Shown: one piece after another, positions 51,742 through 59,952 of the stretch | How the letters are laid out: every line of letters begins with the position of its first letter | Position numbering within the stretch: position 1 is the first letter of the stretch | Origin: Anaerolineales bacterium | GTDB lineage: Bacteria > Chloroflexota > Anaerolineae > Anaerolineales > UBA11579 | Reading direction: 5' to 3' | Length of the DNA: 64,000 bases | Assembly: GCA_019454165.1 (NCBI GenBank) | Contig: CP075367.1 | Coordinates: forward strand, 705,971-769,970 | The notes under the pieces: generated by a model | What the model was told of the DNA's origin: nothing | Databases searched by the model: none | Seen by the model: the letters and a program-made list of their open reading frames with translations, nothing else | Translations under genes and position numbers: made by a program

Positions 51742-53169
51742 ATGCGACTCCCCAAACTCTTCTCCCCCGCCGGCCTGTTTATCCTCGCCTTCGTCCTGCG
51801 CCTCGTCCCTGTCGTCGCCGCCATCAGCCTGCCCATCGGACTCGACGACATGTTCCAGTACGACATGCTCGGCCGCAGCCTCGCCGCCGGCGAAGGCTAC
51901 CGCTGGTACGCCCAGCCCGATCTCGACCTCATTCGCAGCTACATCGACATTGACTTCATCGCCCCGGACTACGATCCGCGTGGCATCGAAACCTCCTTCC
52001 GTGCCCCCGCCTATCCCTTCCTGCTCGCCGGCGTCTATACCATCAGCGGGCTCGAGTGGCGCCTGTTCGCCGCCCGCCTGGTCAACGCCGCGCTCGGCGC
52101 GCTGCTGGCGCCCATGACCTATGCCCTGGCGCGCCGCCTCTTCCCCGATGACGAGCGCGTCGCCCGCTTCGGCGGCCTGGCGCTGGCCGCCTATCCCATG
52201 CTGCTCATCTACCCGCTGGCCCTCGCCACCGAGAATCTTTTCTTCCCGCTGATGCTGGGCGGCCTGCTGGCCCTGCTGCGCGCCGCCGAGAAGCAGCGCG
52301 CCCGAGACTGGCTGCTGGCCGGCGCCATCCTGGGCGCCGCCACCCTGACCCGCTCGGTCATCTTCGCCTTCGCCGGCCTGGCCGGGTTGTGGATCTGGTT
52401 CGGCCTGCGCAACTTCCGCGCCGCGCTACTCTACGGCCTGGCCGTCTTCGCCCTCGTGCTGCCCTGGACCATTCGCAATACTCTGCTCGAAGGCCAGTTC
52501 ACCTTCGTCGAAAATTCCATGGGCTACAACCTGCACATGGGCTACCACCCGCAGGGCAGCGGAACTTTCCAGTACGGCATCTCTGTGGAGCTGCTGCCCT
52601 ACCTCGATGATGGCGAACGCAACACCCGCGGCACGCAGATGGCGCTGGGCTATATACAAGACGACCCCGGCCGCGTGCCATCCCTGATCGTCAGCAAGCT
52701 CGGCTACTTCTTCGGGCTCGAGCGGCGTGCCATCAGCTACTTCTACACCAACAACTTCTTCGGCAACATTCCCACCGTTCCGTTGGTCGCCGTGTTCCTA
52801 CTCTTCACGCTGCCGTTCCCCATCATCAGCACGCTGGCCGCCGCCGGCCTGCCCTTCGTACGCTGGAACCGCGAACGCATCCTCACCTTGCTGCTCCTCG
52901 GCGGCTACATCCTTCCCCATATCCTGCTCATGGCTGAAGACCGCTTCCACCTTGCGATCCTGCCGGTGTTGGCGGTCTACGCCGGCCATGCCTGGGCCCA
53001 GCGCCGCGAGCTGGCTGCCGCCGCCCGGCGCAGCCTGCCGCGGGCGCTGGCTGCCGCGCTGCTGGTCGGCCTGCTGTGGTTGAATTGGGGTCTGGAGCTG
53101 CACCGCGACTCCGCCAAACTGGCCCAGCTCTTCGGACCAGACGGCAACCGGGCGGGTTTCTCCTACTGA
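51742..53169 (+). CDS. ArnT/PMT-like (GT39/GT-C) membrane glycosyltransferase
   Basis: The 475-residue protein has about ten membrane helices and the first-loop acidic motif LPIGLDDMFQYDMLGRSLAAG, followed by ETSFRAPAYPFLLAGVY, as in GT-C enzymes of the ArnT/PMT superfamily. These use polyprenyl-phosphate sugars as donors outside the cytoplasmic membrane. A hydrophilic loop (about 250-330, with ENSMGYNLHMGYHPQ) is extracytoplasmic. The acceptor is unknown. A CPBP protease gene follows after 1 bp. A polyprenyl-phosphate sugar donor could come from the GT2 enzyme at 4217, but that is speculative. Confidence 0.85.
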   Translation: MRLPKLFSPAGLFILAFVLRLVPVVAAISLPIGLDDMFQYDMLGRSLAAGEGYRWYAQPDLDLIRSYIDIDFIAPDYDPRGIETSFRAPAYPFLLAGVYTISGLEWRLFAARLVNAALGALLAPMTYALARRLFPDDERVARFGGLALAAYPMLLIYPLALATENLFFPLMLGGLLALLRAAEKQRARDWLLAGAILGAATLTRSVIFAFAGLAGLWIWFGLRNFRAALLYGLAVFALVLPWTIRNTLLEGQFTFVENSMGYNLHMGYHPQGSGTFQYGISVELLPYLDDGERNTRGTQMALGYIQDDPGRVPSLIVSKLGYFFGLERRAISYFYTNNFFGNIPTVPLVAVFLLFTLPFPIISTLAAAGLPFVRWNRERILTLLLLGGYILPHILLMAEDRFHLAILPVLAVYAGHAWAQRRELAAAARRSLPRALAAALLVGLLWLNWGLELHRDSAKLAQLFGPDGNRAGFSY

Positions 53170-53170
53170 C

Positions 53171-53788
53171 ATGAAAAGACTCTTCGATTTCAACGTAAAG
53201 TTTGACCGTGAGGTGGTGGCCCTCACCATCGTCAGCACGCTCCTGCTCATGATCGATTACTACGAACGCCTGACGCCCATCAAGGTCATCGACCGCGTGG
53301 CGCTCTACCTCATCATCCCGCTCGGCGTCATCATCTTCGCCTTCCGCCGCCCGGTGGGGGAGTACGGCTTCCAGCTGGGTGATTGGCGTGCCGGCTTGGC
53401 CCTCACCGGCCTGGTGGTCGCCATCGGCGCGCCCATCCTCTGGTATGTCGGCCGCAACGACCCCGCCATGGTGGCCTACTACGCCCACCAAAGCGGCCCG
53501 GCCGCCGCCATCTACACCTTTCTGGACCTCATCGGCTGGGAATTCTTCTTCCGGGGCTTTCTGCTCTTCGGGTATGGCCGCTTTTTCGGGCCTAATGCCC
53601 TCTGGCTGGCCTCGGTGCCCTTCGCCCTGGCCCACATCAGCAAGCCGGCCGTGGAGACCTATTCGACCCTGTTCGGGGGCGTGCTTTTCGGCCTGGTGGC
53701 CTGGCGCACCCGCTCTTTCCTGTACCCTTTCCTCATTCACTGGTTCGTGTCCACCTTCACTATCTATGCGGCGGCCAGCTTGCGCTAG
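53171..53788 (+). CDS. CPBP-family intramembrane metalloprotease-like protein
   Basis: The 205-residue protein has about six membrane helices and the CPBP (Abi/CAAX protease) motifs: GWEFFFRGFLLFGYG (about 125-139), FALAHISKP and HWFVSTF. The classical EExxxR motif reads WEFFFR here, so the first Glu is replaced by Trp while Glu, Arg and the downstream His remain. Members cleave prenylated or other membrane substrates, and some confer bacteriocin self-immunity. It starts 1 bp after the GT39 stop codon, so the two are co-transcribed. Confidence 0.85.
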   Translation: MKRLFDFNVKFDREVVALTIVSTLLLMIDYYERLTPIKVIDRVALYLIIPLGVIIFAFRRPVGEYGFQLGDWRAGLALTGLVVAIGAPILWYVGRNDPAMVAYYAHQSGPAAAIYTFLDLIGWEFFFRGFLLFGYGRFFGPNALWLASVPFALAHISKPAVETYSTLFGGVLFGLVAWRTRSFLYPFLIHWFVSTFTIYAAASLR

Positions 53789-53794
53789 GCATGG

Positions 53795-53824
53795 TTGACA
53801 GTTCCCGCCTAATGCTCGTATAAT
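53795..53824 (+). promoter_or_regulatory. Consensus sigma-70 promoter of the rplU operon
   Basis: A perfect TTGACA (53795-53800) and a perfect TATAAT (53819-53824) are separated by 18 bp. It is the best promoter in the window, as expected for ribosomal protein genes. Confidence 0.9.
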
Positions 53825-53830
53825 AGCCGC

Positions 53831-53928
53831 CGCTCTACTGGTAGGGCTCCGCGCATGGCGCGGTATCTGCCCCGGCAGACTTTGCTGGGGCTTAATTTTG
53901 AAAATTTTTGACCTCGGAGACGTTGTAG
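53831..53928 (+). promoter_or_regulatory. Structured rplU 5' leader
   Basis: The leader of about 100 nt contains CCGCGC-ATG-GCGCGG (53849-53863) and an 8-bp stem CCCCGGCA/TGCTGGGG with one G-U pair (53870-53890). An A/T-rich run and a TCGGAG site follow. The position fits an L21-leader-type autoregulatory RNA, but I cannot assign it to a known family from sequence alone. Confidence 0.45.
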
Positions 53929-54393
53929 ATGCGTTACGCAATTATTGAGAGCGGCGGCAAGCAGTACAAAGCCGTTGAAGGTGAAACCATTGAAGTCGAT
54001 CTGATTGCTGAAGAAACCGGCAAGCAGATCGAAATTGGGCAGGTATTGCTGGTCTCCGATGGTGACAACATTCTGGTGGGCACACCCGCCGTGGCTGGCG
54101 CCACGGTAGCCGCCACCGTGGTGGATGACACCGCTGGCCCCAAGATCGTGGTCTTCAAGTACAAGCCCAAGATCCGCTACCGCGTGCGCACCGGCCACCG
54201 TCAGAAGCTGACCCGCCTGATGATCGACAGCATCGACATCGCTGGCGAGACCCGCAACAAGCCTGCCAAGCAGGAAGCGGCCCCCAAGGCCGCCGCCAAG
54301 CGCAAGCCGGCCAAGAAAGCCGCCACCAAGACGGCAGCCAAGAAAACGGCAACCAAGAAGACTGCGGCCAAGAAAACCGCCAAGAAGAAATAA
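53929..54393 (+). CDS. rplU: 50S ribosomal protein L21 with Lys/Ala-rich tail
   Basis: Residues 1 to about 103 are a normal L21: [40 protein letters not shown] and the C-terminal [15 protein letters not shown] motif. L21 binds 23S rRNA domain I with L20. The last 45 residues (about 109-154) are an extension of KAA, AKK and TKK steps, a histone-H1-like basic tail that would be disordered. The usual rplU-rpmA order follows. A TCGGAG site precedes the ATG. Confidence 0.96.
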   Translation: MRYAIIESGGKQYKAVEGETIEVDLIAEETGKQIEIGQVLLVSDGDNILVGTPAVAGATVAATVVDDTAGPKIVVFKYKPKIRYRVRTGHRQKLTRLMIDSIDIAGETRNKPAKQEAAPKAAAKRKPAKKAATKTAAKKTATKKTAAKKTAKKK

Positions 54394-54413
54394 TTTTTTG
54401 GAGTAGATGACAG

Positions 54414-54677
54414 ATGGCACATAAAAAGGGCGGCGGTTCCAGCCGCAACGGACGAGACAGCCACTCCCAGCGCCTGGGCGTGAAGAAGTTTGGCGGCGAG
54501 CAGGTCAAGGCCGGCAACATTCTGGTGCGCCAGCGTGGCACCAAGATCCACCCCGGCCAGAACGTTGGCCTGGGCAAGGACCACACCATCTTCGCCACCA
54601 TTGATGGCCAGGTCGTGTTTGACACCGTAGCCAACGGCCGCAAGCGCGTCAGCGTGCAGCCCGTCGAGGCCAAGTAA
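54414..54677 (+). CDS. rpmA: 50S ribosomal protein L27
   Basis: The 87-residue L27 has [20 protein letters not shown] at its start, the N-terminus reaching the peptidyl transferase centre, then [20 protein letters not shown]. It has no cleaved N-terminal extension of the Firmicute kind. It follows rplU by 20 nt and has a GGAG site. Confidence 0.97.
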   Translation: MAHKKGGGSSRNGRDSHSQRLGVKKFGGEQVKAGNILVRQRGTKIHPGQNVGLGKDHTIFATIDGQVVFDTVANGRKRVSVQPVEAK

Positions 54678-54721
54678 ATATCAATTGAAGCGTCGCAGCA
54701 CGGGCGTTGAAAGGAAACACA

Positions 54722-55210
54722 ATGAAGGCTGAGATCCATCCGAAATACTACGCAGACGCCAAAGTCATCTGCGCTTGCGGCAATAGCTGGACCACCGGCT
54801 CCACCAAGGCCGAGATCCGTGTAGACATTTGCTCCAACTGCCACCCCTTCTACACCGGTGAGCAGCGCATCGTCGACACCGAAGGCCAGGTTGACCGCTT
54901 CTACAAGCGTCTGGAAGTGCGCACCGAGTACAAGAAGACTCGCGATGCCGCCCAGGCCGCCAAGACCTCGCCCACGCGCCCGCTGGCTGAGTTCGAGCTG
55001 ACCAAGAAGACCCTCGAGGCCTACAAGGCCGCCGGTCTCGAGACCGCCGGCCAGTTCATCGAGAAGCTGCAGGAGGGCGACGCCGCCCTGCTGGCGCTGG
55101 ATGGCGTTGGCCGCAAAGGTTTGGCCGACACCAAGAAGGCCCTCAAACGAGCCGGCTTTGCCCTGCCCGAAAGCGCAGAAGCCGAGCCGGAAGCCGAAGC
55201 GGCTGAATAA
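54722..55210 (+). CDS. rpmE: 50S ribosomal protein L31 fused to a helix-hairpin-helix domain
   Basis: Residues 1 to about 70 are a zinc-binding (C+) L31: [10 protein letters not shown], Cys17, Cys19, Cys37 and Cys40 in ICACG and [10 protein letters not shown], then DRFYKR. The protein has 162 residues, twice the norm. Residues 88-147 ([20 protein letters not shown], then [19 protein letters not shown]) form a helix-hairpin-helix pattern closely like the RNA polymerase alpha C-terminal domain. A short acidic tail ends the protein. ATG 54722 has a GAAAGGAA site; an upstream ATG-like codon was rejected because it precedes the normal L31 start. It closes rplU-rpmA-rpmE. Confidence 0.92.
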   Translation: MKAEIHPKYYADAKVICACGNSWTTGSTKAEIRVDICSNCHPFYTGEQRIVDTEGQVDRFYKRLEVRTEYKKTRDAAQAAKTSPTRPLAEFELTKKTLEAYKAAGLETAGQFIEKLQEGDAALLALDGVGRKGLADTKKALKRAGFALPESAEAEPEAEAAE

Positions 55211-55224
55211 GCAACGTAGACTCA

Positions 55225-55256
55225 AAAGCGCTCCCGCACGGGAGCGCTTTTTGTTT
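55225..55256 (+). terminator. Terminator of the rplU-rpmA-rpmE operon
   Basis: AAAGCGCTCCC and GGGAGCGCTTT form a perfect 11-bp stem around GCAC, followed by TTG and TTT. Confidence 0.93.
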
Positions 55257-55356
55257 AAAACTTACCGCGCATGTGGCAAGCCGCATGGAGTTGCTCTACA
55301 ATAGAACCCAAGCCACGGTTTGTGGCGCACTCCCTTCACGATCTTGCTGAGGTGCA

Positions 55357-55926
55357 ATGGAAGCCCAAACCGGTTCGCTCGAAGTCATCACGGGGTCAAT
55401 GTTTTGTGGCAAGTCAGATGAGCTGATACGCCGTCTGCGCCGCGCCAAGATCGCCAAGCAGCACATCCAGGTCTTCAAGCCCGCCCTCGACAATCGCTAC
55501 GCCGAAAGCAAGGTGGTCTCGCACGCCGGCAACGAGTTCGACGCCGTCGCCATCGAGAAGGCCGCCGACATCCGCGCCCAACTGCAGCCCGCCACCACCG
55601 TGGTGGGCATTGACGAAGCCCAGTTCCTGGATGAGGAGATCGTAGCAGTCGTGAACTACCTGGCCGACAGCGGCATCCGCGTCATCGTCGCCGGCCTGGA
55701 TACCGACTTCCGCGGCGAACCCTTCGGCAGCATGCCGGTCCTCACCGCTCAGGCTGAGCGGGTGGACAAGCTGCACGCTATCTGCATGACCTGCGGGCGG
55801 GATGCCAGCCGCACCCAGCGCCTGGTGAACGGCCGCCCCGCCAATTACAATGACCCCATCGTCATCGTCGGCGCTTCGGAGATGTACGAAGCTCGCTGCC
55901 GAACCCATCATCAGGTGCCCAACTAG
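55357..55926 (+). CDS. tdk: Thymidine kinase
   Basis: The 189-residue type II thymidine kinase makes dTMP from thymidine and ATP. The P-loop is [12 protein letters not shown] (about 10-21) and the Walker B region is [13 protein letters not shown]. The thymidine lasso includes [12 protein letters not shown]. Zinc ligands are CMTC (about 145-148) and CRTHH at the C-terminus. TACAAT at 55295-55300 may be its -10 box. hpt follows after 3 bp. Confidence 0.95.
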   Translation: MEAQTGSLEVITGSMFCGKSDELIRRLRRAKIAKQHIQVFKPALDNRYAESKVVSHAGNEFDAVAIEKAADIRAQLQPATTVVGIDEAQFLDEEIVAVVNYLADSGIRVIVAGLDTDFRGEPFGSMPVLTAQAERVDKLHAICMTCGRDASRTQRLVNGRPANYNDPIVIVGASEMYEARCRTHHQVPN

Positions 55927-55929
55927 CCC

Positions 55930-56499
55930 ATGCCTCAGCTCCCGCCGCCCTACACCGACCTGCTGTCCGAGGTGCTCATCACCGAGGACCAGCTGCAAGC
56001 CCGCATCCAGGAACTCGGCGCCCAGATCAGCCAGGATTATGCCGGGCAGGATCTGGTGCTCATCTGCATTCTACGCGGTGGGGTGATGTTCCTCACCGAT
56101 CTCGTGCGCCACATCACCGCCCCGCACATGATGGATTTCATGGCCGTGTCGTCCTACGGCGCCGGGGCGCGGGAGAGCAGCGGCCAGGTGCGCATCACCA
56201 TGGATCTGAGCATGGACATTGCCGGGCGCAACGTGCTGCTGGTCGAGGATATTGTCGACAGCGGCAACACCATCGCCTCGGTGTTGGCGCTGTTGCAGGC
56301 CCGCCAACCGGCCAGCCTCAAAGTCTGCAGCCTGCTCGACAAGCCGGAGATGCGCCAGACCGAAGTGTCCATCGATTACACCGGCTTCGTCATCCCTACC
56401 AAGTTCGTCTTCGGCTATGGCCTTGACCTCGACGAGTACTATCGCAATCTGCCCTTCATCGGCGTCGTGGATACTACGAAGTACAAGCCGACGGAATAA
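55930..56499 (+). CDS. hpt: Hypoxanthine phosphoribosyltransferase
   Basis: The 189-residue enzyme makes IMP or GMP from hypoxanthine or guanine and PRPP. The PRPP motif is LLVEDIVDSGNTI (about 98-110), the flexible-loop region is MAVSSYGAGARESSG, and the base-binding end has IPTKFVFGYGLDLDEYYRNL. It follows tdk within 3 bp, so purine and pyrimidine salvage steps are co-transcribed. Confidence 0.96.
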   Translation: MPQLPPPYTDLLSEVLITEDQLQARIQELGAQISQDYAGQDLVLICILRGGVMFLTDLVRHITAPHMMDFMAVSSYGAGARESSGQVRITMDLSMDIAGRNVLLVEDIVDSGNTIASVLALLQARQPASLKVCSLLDKPEMRQTEVSIDYTGFVIPTKFVFGYGLDLDEYYRNLPFIGVVDTTKYKPTE

Positions 56500-56538
56500 C
56501 CCCTGCGCAGCCTCGGCTGCGGCTACACTATTAAGCGA

Positions 56539-58017
56539 ATGAGTTCCCCCCAACTGCCGCCCCTGGTGCAGCAAGTCCGCGCCGCCGTGCCGCCCGAGCA
56601 GCCGCTTTACCTGGTGGGCGGCGCCGTGCGCGACCTGCTGCTGGCCCGCGCTGTGCACGACCTCGATTTTGTGGTGCCAGGCCGCGCCATCCAGCTGGCC
56701 CGCAAAGTGGCCGATGCGCTGGGCGGCAGCTTCTACCCGCTCGACAGCGAGCGGGATGCGGGCCGCGTGCTGCTGCACCAGCAGCACGCCGCGCTCGACT
56801 TTGTGGCCATGCAGGGCGCCACCCTGGAGGAAGACCTGGGCGGGCGTGACTTCACCATCAACGCCATGGCGCTCAGCCTGCACGACGCCGCCCTACATGA
56901 CCCGCTGGGCGGCGCAGCCGACCTGCGCGCCAGGCGCTTGCGCATGGCCGGGTCGTTGGCTTTCGCCAACGACCCCGTGCGCATCCTACGCGCCGTGCGC
57001 ATGGCGGCTGCCTTCGGCTTGCAGATCGAGCCGGAGACGCGCGCCGCGCTGCGCGCCGCCGTGCCGCAGCTCGGCCAGGTCTCGCCGGAGCGCCTGCGCG
57101 ACGAAGTGTTCCGCCTCCTCCTGTCGCCCAAACCCGCCACCTCGCTGCGCGCCCTGGACATGTTCGGCGCGCTGTCGGTACTGTTCCCCGAGCTTGAGCC
57201 GCTCAAGGGCCTCGAGCAGTCCCCGCCGCACATCTACGATGTATGGAATCACAGTCTGCACGTCGTAGACAAGCTCGGCGTGGTGTTTAGCGCGCTGGAT
57301 GAGAACTATCCCGCCGAGGGGGTGGGGGAGTTGGTCAGCGGGCTGACCGTGCTGCGCCTGGGCCGCTACCGCAGCCAGATCAGCCAGCACCTGGCGGCCG
57401 AGCTGGTGCCCGGCCGCCCGCGCCGCGGCCTGCTGCTGCTGGCCGCCCTGCTGCACGACGCCGGCAAGGCGCTGACTCGCACGGTGGATGCCAACGGGCG
57501 CATCCGCTTCTTCGAGCACGAGGCGCGTGGCGCCGAGCTGATCGAGGCACGGGCGCAAGCCCTGTGCCTCAGCAGTGACGAGACCGAGCTGCTGCGCACC
57601 ATCGTGGCGCACCACATGCGCCCCTTCCTGCTGACCCACACCGGCAAGCCACCCAGCCGCCGCGCCATCTACCGCTACTTCCGCGATGCCGGCGCGGCCG
57701 GCGTAGATATTTGCCTGCTTTCGCTGGCCGACCAGCTCGGTAAGCGCGGCCCGGAGCTTGACGAGAAGGAGCTGACCGCCACCCTCGACACCTTGCGCGC
57801 CCTGCTGGAGGGCTACTACGAGCTGGCCGAAGAGATCGTCTCGCCGCCGGTGCTGCTCAACGGCAATGACCTGATGAACGAGCTAGGCCTCAAGCCTGGC
57901 CGCAAGGTGGGCGAGATCCTGGAAGCCCTGCGCGAGGCCCAGGCCATGGGCAACGTGCCTGACCGGGCCGCCGCCCTGGCCTTCGCCCGCCAGCGCGTCC
58001 GCGCCGGCCGGAATTAA
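56539..58017 (+). CDS. CCA tRNA nucleotidyltransferase/poly(A) polymerase family protein with HD domain
   Basis: The 492-residue class II nucleotidyltransferase has LYLVGGAVRDLLL and HDLDFVV (the DxD metal pair, about 34-40), then GGRDFTINAMALSL and RRLRMAGSLAFANDPVRILRAVRMAA. This arrangement matches CCA-adding or A-adding enzymes. An HD domain (ALLHDAGKALTRTVD, about 307-321) follows, as in E. coli-type CCA enzymes with phosphohydrolase activity. Whether it adds CC, A or CCA cannot be decided by eye. TACACT (56524-56529) ends 9 nt before the ATG. Confidence 0.9.
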   Translation: MSSPQLPPLVQQVRAAVPPEQPLYLVGGAVRDLLLARAVHDLDFVVPGRAIQLARKVADALGGSFYPLDSERDAGRVLLHQQHAALDFVAMQGATLEEDLGGRDFTINAMALSLHDAALHDPLGGAADLRARRLRMAGSLAFANDPVRILRAVRMAAAFGLQIEPETRAALRAAVPQLGQVSPERLRDEVFRLLLSPKPATSLRALDMFGALSVLFPELEPLKGLEQSPPHIYDVWNHSLHVVDKLGVVFSALDENYPAEGVGELVSGLTVLRLGRYRSQISQHLAAELVPGRPRRGLLLLAALLHDAGKALTRTVDANGRIRFFEHEARGAELIEARAQALCLSSDETELLRTIVAHHMRPFLLTHTGKPPSRRAIYRYFRDAGAAGVDICLLSLADQLGKRGPELDEKELTATLDTLRALLEGYYELAEEIVSPPVLLNGNDLMNELGLKPGRKVGEILEALREAQAMGNVPDRAAALAFARQRVRAGRN

Positions 58018-58024
58018 CCCACTA

Positions 58025-58138
58025 TTGGGGGTTGCTTCGGGGCTGAAAGTTGCATGTTCATGCAACTTTCAGCACTCCTCGCAAAGACGGCTACGTCGTC
58101 TTTGCGAGCACGCCACCGGCGTGCGAAGCAATCCCCAA
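58025..58138. repeat. Three-armed palindromic element
   Basis: Outer arms TTGGGGGTTGCTTCG (58025-58039) and CGAAGCAATCCCCAA (58124-58138) pair with one G-T wobble. Inside are a perfect 15-bp hairpin (58042-58056 with 58059-58073), a 12-bp hairpin CTCGCAAAGACG/CGTCTTTGCGAG (58078-58108) and GCACGCC-ACC-GGCGTGC (58108-58124). It reads as two members of the GCGAG...GAAGCAATC family placed head to head. Confidence 0.9.
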
Positions 58139-58191
58139 GACGGTTGGCAGAACCAAGCCTGAACTCGCAAACGCAGTTCGCGCCGAACAGA

Positions 58192-58197
58192 TAGAAT
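58192..58197 (+). promoter_or_regulatory. -10 box abutting the alr start codon
   Basis: TAGAAT ends 8 nt before the ATG at 58206 and supports that start over upstream in-frame codons that lie in the palindromic element. Confidence 0.45.
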
Positions 58198-58205
58198 TCA
58201 TCCGC

Positions 58206-59363
58206 ATGCAGATCAGCAATCACCCCACCATCAGCACCAGCGCCGACCTGCGCCCAACCCACGTCCAGGTTGACCTGGAGCGCTTGCGCAGCAACCTGCA
58301 GGCCATCCAGGCGCATGTAGGCGCGGCCAGGGTCATGCCGATCCTCAAAGCCAATGCCTACGGGCATGGCCTGGTGCGCGTGGGCCAGTACATGCAGGAG
58401 CTGGGCGTGGGCTCGATCGGCGTGGCCTATCTGGAAGAAGGCATCCTGCTGCGCGAGGCCGGCATCACCACGCCGATCCTGGTGCTGGGCGGCATCCTCG
58501 GCAGCCAGGCGCCGCTGTTCCTGCAGCACAACCTGACCCTGACGGTCTCCTCGACCCAAAAGCTGGAGCAGGTCGAGGCGGCGGCGGCCGCCGCCGGCGT
58601 GACCGCCCGCGTGCATCTCAAGATCGACACCGGCATGGAGCGCATCGGCGTGCACTACTACAACGCCGAGAGCCTGCTCGAGGCCACGCTGCGCTGCAAG
58701 CATATTGAGGTCGAGGGCATCTTCTCGCACTTCGCCAATGCCGATGCGGCTGACCTGGCCTCGGCCCGCACGCAGGTCGAGCGCTTTCACGAAGTGCTGC
58801 GCTTCTATGAGAAGCGTAGCCTGCCCACGCCGCTGCGCCACATGGCCAACTCCGGCGCGGTGCTGCAGCTGCCCGAAAGCTGGATGGATATGGTGCGCCC
58901 GGGCATTCTGCTGTATGGCGTGTACCCTTCCGCCCAGGCGCAGCGCACGGTGGCCGTGCAGCCGGCGCTCACCTGGTCTTCACGCATCGTGTATTTCAAG
59001 GTCGTGCAGCCCGGCCACCCGGTCAGCTACGGCTCCACCTGGCAGAGCGACCACCCCGTGCGGGTGGTCACCGTGCCGGTGGGCTATGGCGATGGCTACT
59101 TCCGCGCCATGTCTGGCAAGGCGCAGGTGCTCATCAAGGGCCAGCGCTATCCGGTGGTTGGCACCATTTGCATGGACCAGTTCATGGTCAACATCGAAAA
59201 CGACTCGGCCTACAACGAGGACGAGATCCTCTTGGTGGGCCAGAGCGAGAACGAGCGCATCACGGTGGAAGACCTGGCCGCATGGGCCGGCACCATCCCG
59301 TACGAGATCCTGACCAACATCAACACGCGTGTGCCGCGCGTCTACCTGCAAGACCAAAAGTAA
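58206..59363 (+). CDS. alr: Alanine racemase
   Basis: The 385-residue PLP enzyme converts L- to D-alanine for peptidoglycan. The PLP lysine is in PILKANAYGHGLV (Lys about 41). The HLKIDTGMERIGVH segment and the second-domain catalytic Tyr region VSYGSTW, with VTVPVGYGDGY, are conserved. The Met-Asp segment CMDQFMVNI is also intact. The start at 58206 is supported by the -10 box and by the family N-terminus. It precedes lspA and rluD on the same strand. Confidence 0.95.
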   Translation: MQISNHPTISTSADLRPTHVQVDLERLRSNLQAIQAHVGAARVMPILKANAYGHGLVRVGQYMQELGVGSIGVAYLEEGILLREAGITTPILVLGGILGSQAPLFLQHNLTLTVSSTQKLEQVEAAAAAAGVTARVHLKIDTGMERIGVHYYNAESLLEATLRCKHIEVEGIFSHFANADAADLASARTQVERFHEVLRFYEKRSLPTPLRHMANSGAVLQLPESWMDMVRPGILLYGVYPSAQAQRTVAVQPALTWSSRIVYFKVVQPGHPVSYGSTWQSDHPVRVVTVPVGYGDGYFRAMSGKAQVLIKGQRYPVVGTICMDQFMVNIENDSAYNEDEILLVGQSENERITVEDLAAWAGTIPYEILTNINTRVPRVYLQDQK

Positions 59364-59409
59364 ACTGCCCGCGGCGGGTAGAATACATTTATCCACCATT
59401 TGAGGGCAC

Positions 59410-59952
59410 ATGGCATCCAATCCCACCCAACCTCCTATTAACCTGCGCAGCTACCTCTCCTTGGTGCTGATCTCGGGCAGCATCATCCTGCTCGACCAGC
59501 TCACCAAGAACTGGGTGCGCGCCAACCTGGCCTATGGCCAGACCTGGATGCCGTGGGAGCAGCTGGCCCCGTATGCGCGCATCGTGCATTGGCAGAACAC
59601 CGGCGCGGCCTTCGGCATGTTCCAGAACGCCGGCGGCATCTTCGCCGTGCTGGCCGTGCTGGTGGCGGGCATGATCGTGTACTACTTCCCGCGCCTGGAG
59701 CCGGGCGACTGGGCCGTGCGGCTGGCGATGAGTCTGCAGTTGGGTGGGGCGCTGGGCAACCTGATCGACCGGTTGCAGCATGGCCATGTGACCGACTTCA
59801 TCTCCATTGGCAGCTTCCCGGTGTGGAACATTGCCGATGCCAGCATCACCTGCGGCGTGGCCGTGCTGGTGCTCGATCTGCTCTTCAACCGTGAGCGCAG
59901 GGAGCAGGCCCACGGCGCGCCTGCCAAGGGCGATGACAAACCCGCCAACTGA
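59410..59952 (+). CDS. lspA: Lipoprotein signal peptidase (signal peptidase II)
   Basis: The 180-residue aspartyl protease of the membrane cleaves prolipoproteins before the lipid-modified Cys. Four membrane helices are seen. The two catalytic Asp lie in VTDFISIG and NIADASITCGV, and NTGAAFGMFQ is the conserved Asn-Thr-Gly segment. TAGAAT at 59378-59383 and GAGGG support the start. It overlaps rluD by 20 bp. It would process the lipoprotein encoded at 44895. Confidence 0.95.
   Translation: MASNPTQPPINLRSYLSLVLISGSIILLDQLTKNWVRANLAYGQTWMPWEQLAPYARIVHWQNTGAAFGMFQNAGGIFAVLAVLVAGMIVYYFPRLEPGDWAVRLAMSLQLGGALGNLIDRLQHGHVTDFISIGSFPVWNIADASITCGVAVLVLDLLFNRERREQAHGAPAKGDDKPAN

Noticed and set aside
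58025..58138. Cloverleaf-like fold as a tRNA gene
   Set aside because: Arms are too long, there is no anticodon or T-loop consensus, and no CCA-compatible end; it is a head-to-head repeat pair.
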